This document shows positions 1-5,204 of a stretch of 5,204 bases of DNA, piece after piece. The DNA comes from an uncultured Olsenella sp. (lineage in GTDB: Bacteria; Actinomycetota; Coriobacteriia; Coriobacteriales; Atopobiaceae): contig CALCDK010000094.1 of assembly GCA_937900605.1 (NCBI GenBank), forward strand, positions 1 through 5,204, read 5' to 3'. The notes beneath the pieces are model-generated. The model made no database searches. It had not been told where the DNA came from and saw only the letters and a list, made by a program, of their open reading frames with translations. Position numbers and translations under genes: made by a program. Positions within the stretch are counted from its first letter, which is position 1. The number at the start of each line of letters is the position of its first letter.

Positions 1-164
1 TCGGACGCCGCGAGGCCCTCCGGGTGGCGGGCCAGCCGATACAGGCACATGACATCGGCGCCCCGGAAGCCCAGGCGCTCGGCCTCGCGCGCCTTGATGC
101 GCACGACCTCCTTGTGCAGGCCCTCCACCAGGCCGACGAAGTCCTCGAAGCGCTCGCGTGCCAC
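1..164 (-). CDS. MarR-like transcriptional regulator, N-terminal part (cut by left edge)
   Basis: Read on the minus strand, this frame starts at GTG (164-162) and runs off the left edge after 54 codons, beginning VARERFEDFVGLVEGLHKEV. A strong purine-rich ribosome site, GGGGAGGGG (177-169), precedes the GTG by four bases, which decides the start. The visible part is a charged N-terminal helix (about residues 1-30) followed by 'GADVMCLYRLARHPEGLAAS'. That is the usual opening of a MarR-type winged helix, where 'L..L...P.GL..SEL' leads into the recognition helix. The DNA-reading helix and wing lie outside the window, so the family call rests on this pattern and on the palindromic operators in its own promoter. 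Known of the family: dimeric repressors, often autoregulated and released by small ligands. It lies downstream of the bile-acid SDR on the same strand but is separated from it by a terminator and has its own promoter. Another winged-helix family is possible. No ligand can be inferred. Confidence 0.68.
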   Translation of the reverse strand, partial: MARERFEDFVGLVEGLHKEVVRIKAREAERLGFRGADVMCLYRLARHPEGLAAS

Positions 165-168
165 GTGG

Positions 169-179
169 CCCCTCCCCTC
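169..179 (-). promoter_or_regulatory. Ribosome binding site of the MarR-like gene
   Basis: On the minus strand the sequence is GAGGGGAGGGG followed by CCAC and the GTG start at 164. It is the only well-placed Shine-Dalgarno sequence here and supports GTG as initiator. Confidence 0.7.
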
Positions 180-223
180 TCGCCTCGCGCGCCCGCCGTC
201 TGCCGACGGGCGCTCCGCGTCAC

Positions 224-241
224 TTGTTGACGTGTCAACAA
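224..241. promoter_or_regulatory. Operator 1: perfect inverted repeat over the -10 box and transcription start
   Basis: TTGTTGAC-GT-GTCAACAA has perfect 8-base arms around a 2-base spacer. It covers most of the predicted -10 box and the likely +1 of the MarR-like gene. Size, symmetry and position fit a MarR-family operator used for autorepression. Binding by this particular regulator is inferred from proximity. Confidence 0.65.
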
Positions 242-266
242 TAGCCCCCGCTTGTTGCGTGGTCAA
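238..266 (-). promoter_or_regulatory. Sigma70-type promoter of the MarR-like gene
   Basis: On the minus strand there is a -35 box TTGACC (266-261, 5 of 6 to consensus), a 17-base spacer, and a -10 box TATTGT (243-238, 4 of 6). The start of transcription would fall near 231, giving a leader of about 66 bases before the GTG. Spacing is ideal and this is the best-matching promoter in the window. Both hexamers lie within or touch the two inverted repeats described separately, so a bound repressor would block RNA polymerase. Confidence 0.7.
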
Positions 267-269
267 CAT
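252..269. promoter_or_regulatory. Operator 2: imperfect copy of the same inverted repeat over the -35 box
   Basis: TTGTTGCG-TG-GTCAACAT resembles operator 1 (TTGTTGAC-GT-GTCAACAA): the left arm matches at 6 of 8 and the right arm at 7 of 8. It starts 28 bases from operator 1, a little under three helical turns, and contains the -35 box TTGACC on the minus strand. Two related half-site pairs in one promoter suggest two repressor dimers, with operator 1 the stronger site. Confidence 0.6.
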
Positions 270-284
270 CTATTGCGCCGAGAA

Positions 285-323
285 GAGCCCCCGCCCACCG
301 GACTTCTGGCGGACGGGGGCCTC
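285..323 (-). terminator. Intrinsic terminator of the 7beta-HSDH gene
   Basis: Arms 287-299 and 308-320 form a 13-base-pair stem, with two G-U wobbles in the minus-strand RNA, around an 8-base loop. A bulged C at 321 would allow two more pairs. In the minus direction the stem is followed by TCTTCT, a short U-rich tail. In the plus direction no U tract follows, so it acts for the minus-strand gene ending at 433. It separates the SDR transcript from the regulator's promoter. Confidence 0.65.
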
Positions 324-432
324 GGGGGTCGCCATGTGGGGCGGTCTCGGACATCGCGCGGCGCGTTCGGCGCGGAGCGGCCTCCGCTCGGGCGCGGGCG
401 GCCGGCGCAGTCAGCGCGGCGCGGTCTCGGAG

Positions 433-1230
433 CTAGTCCTCGGCGTAGAACGAGCCCATGTAGCGGATGTACTCGTCGGCGGTGTGGTTGGCCTTCCAGT
501 CGTGGACGGAGCGCTTGTTGCGCTCGCCGGTGACGATGGAGAACTCCTTGCCGAGCTTCTCGAAGGCCTCGTCGGCCACCTCGTCGGGCGTCTGGGCCAG
601 GGCGACGACCTTCTCGCCCTCCGGGCCGCCGGGGAGGTTCTTCATGGCCGTCGGGGTGAGGGTGGTGCCCAGGGTGCAGACCTCGACGTCGACGCCGGTC
701 TTCTCGCACTCGCAGGCCACGGCCTCGGTGAGCTTGAGGATGTAGGACTTGCCCGCGCCGTACTCGGCGTTCCACGGGGAGCTGGACAGGCCCGTCATGG
801 ACGAGACGTTGATGACGGCGCCGCGGTCCTGCTTGGCGAAGATGCCCATGAAGTGGTGGAACAGGCGCAGGAAGCTGATGACGTTGACGTTGACCATCTT
901 GAGGTGCTGGTCGATCGTGGTGTCCTGGAACTTGCCGAAGCGGTGCAGGCAGGCCACGTAGCTCATGAAGCCCATGTCGAGGCCCTCGGTGGCGGCGAAG
1001 ATCTTCTCGCAGGCGTCGTCGGGCTCGGAGAGGTCGGCACGGACGACCATGTAGTCGACGCCGTACTCGCTCTTGAAGCGCTCGCCCTTCTCGTGCAGCA
1101 GCTCCTCGCGGCGGCCGACCATGACCAGGTTCATGCCGCCCTCGGCCAGCTTCCTGCAGAAGGCCTCGCCGACGCCCTCGGTGGCGCCCAGGACGATGCC
1201 CCACTCGCCGTACTTCTCGCGCAGGTTCAT
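433..1230 (-). CDS. NADP(H)-dependent 7beta-hydroxysteroid dehydrogenase (bile-acid SDR)
   Basis: 265-residue classical short-chain dehydrogenase, cytosolic, with no signal peptide or membrane segment. Cofactor loop GATEGVG is at residues 15-21. G39-R40-R41 after the second strand is the arrangement that favours NADPH. The catalytic set is N114/N116 region, S144, Y157 and K161 (S-x12-Y-x3-K). The usual NNAG motif is replaced by 'SYVACLH' (90-96). From memory, the N-terminus (MNLREKYGEWG), 'EGLDMGFMSYVACLH', 'AVINVSSMTG', 'AVACECE' and the C-terminal 'SVHDWKANHT.DEYIRYMGSFY' match the characterised Collinsella aerofaciens 7beta-HSDH (about 263 residues). That enzyme interconverts 7-oxo- and 7beta-hydroxy bile acids (7-oxolithocholate to ursodeoxycholate). 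Start: ATG 1230 has GAGGGGAG six bases upstream and begins at the conserved N-terminus. A longer frame to 1407 has no such support. Stop is TAG. It is transcribed alone, divergent from recQ, and ends at its own terminator. No 7alpha-HSDH or bai genes are in view. SDR class is certain; substrate rests on remembered similarity. Confidence 0.88.
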   Translation of the reverse strand: MNLREKYGEWGIVLGATEGVGEAFCRKLAEGGMNLVMVGRREELLHEKGERFKSEYGVDYMVVRADLSEPDDACEKIFAATEGLDMGFMSYVACLHRFGKFQDTTIDQHLKMVNVNVISFLRLFHHFMGIFAKQDRGAVINVSSMTGLSSSPWNAEYGAGKSYILKLTEAVACECEKTGVDVEVCTLGTTLTPTAMKNLPGGPEGEKVVALAQTPDEVADEAFEKLGKEFSIVTGERNKRSVHDWKANHTADEYIRYMGSFYAED

Positions 1231-1236
1231 TGGAAT

Positions 1237-1244
1237 CTCCCCTC
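1237..1244 (-). promoter_or_regulatory. Ribosome binding site deciding the 7beta-HSDH start
   Basis: GAGGGGAG on the minus strand lies six bases before ATG 1230. The frame stays open for 59 more codons upstream, so this site, together with family alignment, is what sets the start. Confidence 0.75.
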
Positions 1245-1363
1245 GTTGGGTGTGCAGACTGGCATCAGCATCCCCCTCGCGGCGCGCCACCATGCAGCCC
1301 GCCCGGCGAGCGGTGGGGCGTCCTTCGGCCAGGGGGGGCGCCGGCGGCGGTCGGCGAGAAGGG

Positions 1364-1371
1364 TCTATAGT
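1364..1371. promoter_or_regulatory. Shared -10 region for recQ (plus) and 7beta-HSDH (minus)
   Basis: TCTATAGT contains the self-complementary core CTATAG. Read on plus it gives TATAGT (1366-1371), placing a recQ start near 1378 with a leader of about 46 bases. Read on minus it gives TATAGA (1369-1364), placing an SDR start near 1357 with a leader of about 127 bases. Neither direction has a recognisable TTGACA-like -35 box at 16-18 bases. It is the only A/T-rich -10-like sequence in this 194-bp gap, which is why I assign it to both genes. The recQ reading is the more likely of the two. Confidence 0.45.
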
Positions 1372-1414
1372 GTTGTGTACGAGTTTCGCCGCGAGTCGGC
1401 GCGGCACCCCACCC

Positions 1415-1421
1415 GAGGAGG
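1415..1421 (+). promoter_or_regulatory. Ribosome binding site of recQ
   Basis: GAGGAGG followed by AAC and the ATG at 1425. The sequence is near-perfect but the gap is only three bases, tighter than usual. No other in-frame start nearby has a comparable site. Confidence 0.7.
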
Positions 1422-1424
1422 AAC

Positions 1425-3356
1425 ATGCTCGACGAGTCGGACCTGACCCCGCTGGGGGTCCTCAGGTCGGTGTTCGGCTACCCCACGTTCAGGCCGCACC
1501 AGCAGCAGATCGTCGAGGCGGCGCTGGCCGGCCGCGACGTGCTGGCGGTCATGCCCACGTCGGCCGGCAAGTCCGTGTGCTACCAGGTGCCCGCGCTCGT
1601 GCGCGCCGTGCAGGGGGCGGGCGCGACGGTGGTGGTCTCGCCGCTCATCTCGCTCATGGCCGACCAGGTCCAGGCGCTCGCGCAGGCCGACGTGGCCGCG
1701 GCGTGCCTCAACTCGGCCATGGCCGCCGAGGACCGCGCGGCCGTGCTCGAGGACGTGCGGCGCGGCCGACTGGCGCTGCTCTACGTGGCCCCCGAGCGCC
1801 TGGGGGACCAGCGCCTGCGCGACGCCCTCGCGTACGGCGGAATGGCGCTTCTCGCCGTGGACGAGGCGCACTGCATCTCGCAGTGGGGCAACGACTTCAG
1901 GCCCAGCTACCAGCAGATCCGCGAGTTCGTGGACGCCCTGGCCGCGTCGTCGGGGGCGCGCGTGCCCGTCATGGCGCTCACGGCCACCGCGACACGAGAG
2001 GTGCGCGAGGACATCGAGGGGGCCCTGGGCCTGCACGACCCGCTGCGCGTGGTGGCGAGCTTCGACCGCCCCAACCTGCGCTTCAGCGTGGAGCGCCCGC
2101 GCGGCCGGGCGGAGCGCGACCGCATGCTCGTGCGCTGGTGCCGCCAGCGCGCCGACGCGAGCGGCATCGTGTACTGCTCGAGCCGGCGTGCCGTCGAGGA
2201 GGTCTGCGACCTGCTGCGCGACGCCGGGCTGGAGGCCACGCGCTACCACGCCGGACTGAGCGCCCAGGAGCGCGACGCCAACCAGGAGGAGTTCCTCTAC
2301 GACCGCGCCCGCGTCATGGTGGCCACCAACGCCTTCGGCATGGGCATCGACAAGTCCAACGTCTCGTACGTGGTCCACTACAACCTGCCCCTCTCGCTGG
2401 AGGCCTACTACCAGGAGGCGGGGCGCGCCGGGCGCGACGGGACGCCCGCCGAGTGCGTGCTGCTCTACTCCCCCGGCGACGTCCACACGGCCGAGTTCCT
2501 GCTCTCGCACGCCGCGCCGCGCGAGGACCTCACGCCCGAGCAGGCCGAGCAGCTCGCCGCGCGCGACCGCGAGCGCCTGCGCCAGATGACGTTCTACGCC
2601 ACGACGCCGGACTGCCTGCGCGCGCACATCCTGCGCTACTTCGGCGAGCAGGCCCCGACGTGGTGCGGCAACTGCGGCAACTGCCTCGGCGAGTTCGACG
2701 AGCTCGACGTGACGACCGACGCCCTCAAGGCCGCGAGCTGCGTGGCCCGCATGGCCCAGCGCGGGCAGCGCGCCGGGGCGTCCATGGTCGTCGACGTGCT
2801 GCGCGGCTCGCGCTCCGAGCGGCTGCTGCGCCGCGGGTTCGACACGCTGTCCACGTACGGCGTGGCGGCCCAGACGAGCGCACGGACGCTGCGCACGGTC
2901 CTCGACGAGCTGGTCCGGCGAGAGGTGCTGGCCCGCGACGACGAAGAGTACCCCACACTCGGGCTGGGGCCGCAGGCCGGGCCCTTCCTCCGGCGAGAGG
3001 GGCCGTGGGCCGAGCCGTTGCTCCTGCGCGTGCCACGCGCGCGGACGGCGCGCGACGCGGCGGAGGCGGGCCACGGCGGCGCGGTGCACGGGGCCTCGGG
3101 GCGCCCGGGGGCCACGGGCCCGGCAGAGCTGGGCGACGAGGACGCGGGGCTGTACGCGCGCCTCGCCGAGCTGCGGAGCCGTCTGGCCGGCGAGCAGGGC
3201 GTGCCCGCCTACATCGTGTTCAACAACGCCACGCTCGCGGACATGTGCGCGAGAAGGCCGCGCGACCTGGACGAGCTGCTCGAGGTCTCGGGCGTGGGCC
3301 AGCGCAAGGCCGAGCGCTACGGCGAGGCGTTCCTCGCCGAGATCAACCGGACGTAG
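1425..3356 (+). CDS. recQ: ATP-dependent DNA helicase RecQ
   Basis: 643-residue superfamily 2 helicase that unwinds DNA 3' to 5' in recombination and fork repair. Domains in order: motif 0 'FGYPTFRPHQQQIVEA' (17-32); Walker A 'MPTSAGKS' (43-50); 'SPLISLMADQ' (72-81); DEAH box (146-149) followed by the RecQ aromatic-rich loop 'CISQWGNDFRP' (150-160); 'ALTATAT' (184-190); helicase C-terminal lobe with 'ATNAFGMGIDK' (300-310) and motif VI 'YYQEAGRAGRDG' (328-339); zinc-binding cysteines C397, C414, C417 and C420; winged-helix RQC region to about 516; C-terminal HRDC domain (about 576-643) with 'LEVSGVGQRKAERYG'. Between RQC and HRDC is a Gly/Ala/Arg/Pro-rich linker (about 517-572). Walker A has TSA where many RecQ proteins have TGG, and the loop has WGN where many have WGH or WGQ. 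Both look conservative. Length is in the usual range for RecQ with HRDC (about 600-640). It is divergent from the SDR and convergent with asnS. Confidence 0.96.
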   Translation: MLDESDLTPLGVLRSVFGYPTFRPHQQQIVEAALAGRDVLAVMPTSAGKSVCYQVPALVRAVQGAGATVVVSPLISLMADQVQALAQADVAAACLNSAMAAEDRAAVLEDVRRGRLALLYVAPERLGDQRLRDALAYGGMALLAVDEAHCISQWGNDFRPSYQQIREFVDALAASSGARVPVMALTATATREVREDIEGALGLHDPLRVVASFDRPNLRFSVERPRGRAERDRMLVRWCRQRADASGIVYCSSRRAVEEVCDLLRDAGLEATRYHAGLSAQERDANQEEFLYDRARVMVATNAFGMGIDKSNVSYVVHYNLPLSLEAYYQEAGRAGRDGTPAECVLLYSPGDVHTAEFLLSHAAPREDLTPEQAEQLAARDRERLRQMTFYATTPDCLRAHILRYFGEQAPTWCGNCGNCLGEFDELDVTTDALKAASCVARMAQRGQRAGASMVVDVLRGSRSERLLRRGFDTLSTYGVAAQTSARTLRTVLDELVRREVLARDDEEYPTLGLGPQAGPFLRREGPWAEPLLLRVPRARTARDAAEAGHGGAVHGASGRPGATGPAELGDEDAGLYARLAELRSRLAGEQGVPAYIVFNNATLADMCARRPRDLDELLEVSGVGQRKAERYGEAFLAEINRT

Positions 3357-3375
3357 CGCGCGGGCGCGGTCGGGG
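3357..3375. other. 19-bp convergent gap between recQ and asnS stops
   Basis: The two genes end tail to tail, each with a TAG stop. The gap is GC-only apart from one T and contains no convincing stem-loop or U tract in either direction, so I assign no intrinsic terminator. Transcripts probably overlap or end by another mechanism. Confidence 0.6.
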
Positions 3376-4779
<1,404 letters not shown>

Positions 4780-4855
4780 GTGCGGTCCCCCTCGGTACGG
4801 TCGGGCGGCGCCGTGCGGCGCGCACCCGCGCTGTGATTCTTGATTCATGCTCGAA

Positions 4856-4861
4856 AGTATA
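4856..4861 (-). promoter_or_regulatory. -10 box of asnS promoter
   Basis: Minus-strand TATACT (5 of 6 to consensus) sits in a small A/T-rich island. At 17 bases upstream the -35 position reads GAAGCG, not TTGACA-like, and falls in the left copy of the 14-bp direct repeat. Predicted start is near 4849, giving a leader of about 70 bases to ATG 4779. Confidence 0.55.
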
Positions 4862-4875
4862 CGGCAAACGATGGG

Positions 4876-4889
4876 CCGCGCTTCTCGGC
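4876..4889. repeat. 14-bp direct repeat, copy A (asnS -35 position)
   Basis: CCGCGCTTCTCGGC, identical to copy B 83 bases to the right. It overlaps the place where the asnS -35 box should be. Confidence 0.7.
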
Positions 4890-4916
4890 GGTGCGGGGAC
4901 GGCGGGGCCGCACCAG

Positions 4917-4940
4917 GCGGCGAGAGGCGCCTCTCGCCGC
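4917..4940. promoter_or_regulatory. Perfect 24-bp palindrome, candidate operator
   Basis: Arms GCGGCGAGAGGC (4917-4928) and GCCTCTCGCCGC (4929-4940) are exact reverse complements with no spacer. It lies between the asnS and pyrE promoters, about 60 bases upstream of each -10 box. Each arm matches the flanking 14-bp repeat in 10 of 12 positions when aligned as GCCGAGAAGCGC / GGCGAGAGGCGC. No U tract follows on either strand, so a terminator is unlikely. A dimeric DNA-binding protein site is the simplest reading; the protein is unknown. Confidence 0.5.
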
Positions 4941-4958
4941 GACGGGCCCCTCGGCGGT

Positions 4959-4972
4959 CCGCGCTTCTCGGC
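4959..4972. repeat. 14-bp direct repeat, copy B (pyrE -35 position)
   Basis: CCGCGCTTCTCGGC, identical to copy A at 4876-4889. It overlaps the expected pyrE -35 position (4966-4971 for a 17-base spacer), which lacks a TTGACA-like sequence. Confidence 0.7.
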
Positions 4973-4988
4973 AGGGCGGGCGGACGGC

Positions 4989-4994
4989 TAGAAT
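4989..4994 (+). promoter_or_regulatory. -10 box of pyrE promoter
   Basis: TAGAAT (5 of 6 to consensus). Predicted transcription start is near 5001, with a leader of about 40 bases. No consensus -35 box is present; direct repeat copy B occupies that place. Confidence 0.55.
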
Positions 4995-5029
4995 CGTGGG
5001 AGCACACAACGGCTCCGGCCGGGACCCTT

Positions 5030-5036
5030 GGAGGAG
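5030..5036 (+). promoter_or_regulatory. Ribosome binding site of pyrE
   Basis: GGAGGAG four bases before ATG 5041. It is a strong site and fixes the start of this edge-cut gene. Confidence 0.75.
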
Positions 5037-5040
5037 ACAC

Positions 5041-5204
5041 ATGGAAGACTACAAGCGCGAGTTCATCCAGTTCATGGTCGACAGCGACGTCCTCAAGTTC
5101 GGGGACTTCACGCTCAAGAGCGGCCGCAAGTCGCCGTTCTTCATGAACGCGGGCGCCTACGTGACCGGCGAGCAGCTCAAGCGCCTGGGCGAGTACTACG
5201 CCCG
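5041..5204 (+). CDS. pyrE: Orotate phosphoribosyltransferase, N-terminal part (cut by right edge)
   Basis: 54 codons are visible, starting [20 protein letters not shown]. The enzyme joins orotate and PRPP to form orotidine 5'-phosphate in de novo pyrimidine synthesis. The segment '[20 protein letters not shown]' (17-36) lines up without gaps, from memory, with E. coli PyrE '[20 protein letters not shown]', keeping K26, the SGR turn and the aromatic F34 of the orotate pocket. This places it in the longer, E. coli-like PyrE group. The PRPP-binding motif lies beyond the window. The start has a strong ribosome site. It is divergent from asnS; whether it heads an operon cannot be seen. Confidence 0.92.
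   Translation, partial: MEDYKREFIQFMVDSDVLKFGDFTLKSGRKSPFFMNAGAYVTGEQLKRLGEYYA

Larger units (their letters stand above)
165..432. other. Intergenic region between the SDR and the MarR-like gene
   Basis: From right to left this holds about 110 bases of SDR 3' untranslated region, the terminator, then the regulator's promoter with two operators and its leader. The untranslated part contains a small perfect hairpin (arms GCGGAG 372-377 and CTCCGC 382-387) with no U tract, probably without function. I see no credible small gene: open frames here have no ribosome site and look like by-products of high G+C. Confidence 0.6.
4780..5040. other. Divergent asnS/pyrE regulatory region
   Basis: It holds the asnS leader (4780-4849), the asnS -10, a central GC-rich block with a 24-bp palindrome flanked by two 14-bp direct repeats, the pyrE -10, and a pyrE leader of about 40 bases. 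I see no T-box, no PyrR-type attenuator and no leader-peptide attenuation signal for either gene. Confidence 0.55.

Noticed and set aside
341..431. 11-bp direct repeat GCGGTCTCGGA at 341-351 and 421-431
   Set aside because: Two copies 80 bp apart in GC-rich spacer with no third copy or symmetry; likely chance.
1231..1407. Upstream extension of the 7beta-HSDH frame to an ATG at 1407
   Set aside because: The added 59 residues are Pro/Arg-rich, have no ribosome site, cover the likely promoter, and precede an N-terminus that matches the family exactly at ATG 1230.
49..1446. Long plus-strand open frame antisense to the SDR
   Set aside because: Its protein is low-complexity (Val, Leu, Ala, Gly, Asp and His runs) with no domain, which is typical of the antisense frame of a GC-rich gene. 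The opposite strand has a clear enzyme.
4780..5040. T-box, PyrR attenuator or leader-peptide control for asnS or pyrE
   Set aside because: I see no T-box core sequence, no terminator/antiterminator pair, and no run of Asn codons or U tracts in either leader.
4847..5146. Plus-strand open frame overlapping the asnS/pyrE intergenic region
   Set aside because: It covers promoters and repeats, gives a Ser/Arg-rich protein, and is out of frame with pyrE, which has a strong ribosome site and clear homology.

Overview
The window is from a GC-rich bacterial chromosome (roughly 70% G+C by eye). It carries five genes, two of them cut by the window edges. The best match I can recall is a gut or oral member of the Coriobacteriia (Actinomycetota; Collinsella/Olsenella-like). 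The main reason is that the short-chain dehydrogenase closely resembles, from memory, the 7beta-hydroxysteroid dehydrogenase of Collinsella aerofaciens. The other genes are E. coli-type pyrE, class IIb asnS and a full-length recQ. I see no tRNA, rRNA, CRISPR array, insertion sequence or phage gene.

Layout, left to right. (1) 1-164, minus: N-terminal part of a MarR-like regulator. Its promoter (238-266) is overlaid by two similar inverted repeats (224-241 and 252-269), an arrangement expected for autorepression. (2) 285-323: a hairpin terminator for the next gene. (3) 433-1230, minus: an NADP(H)-type SDR, called as a bile-acid 7beta-hydroxysteroid dehydrogenase. (4) 1231-1424: divergent intergenic region with a CTATAG core that could serve as -10 in both directions. 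(5) 1425-3356, plus: RecQ helicase with helicase, zinc/RQC and HRDC parts. (6) 3376-4779, minus: asparaginyl-tRNA synthetase, convergent with recQ and only 19 bp away. (7) 4780-5040: divergent asnS/pyrE intergenic region with a perfect 24-bp palindrome lying between two 14-bp direct repeats. (8) 5041 to the right edge, plus: start of pyrE.

The genes do not form one pathway. recQ (DNA repair), asnS (translation) and pyrE (pyrimidine synthesis) are housekeeping genes, each with its own promoter region. The SDR and the regulator are the accessory part. The SDR would reduce 7-oxo bile acids to 7beta-hydroxy (ursodeoxycholate-type) products. The neighbouring MarR gene has its own promoter behind a terminator, and its operator pattern is not repeated upstream of the SDR, so its target is open.

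The most unusual structure outside the genes is a recurrent 9-mer, G[GC]CGAGA[AG]G. I count ten copies on the two strands, seven of them in the roughly 740 bp of non-coding DNA. Two of these build the 24-bp palindrome.
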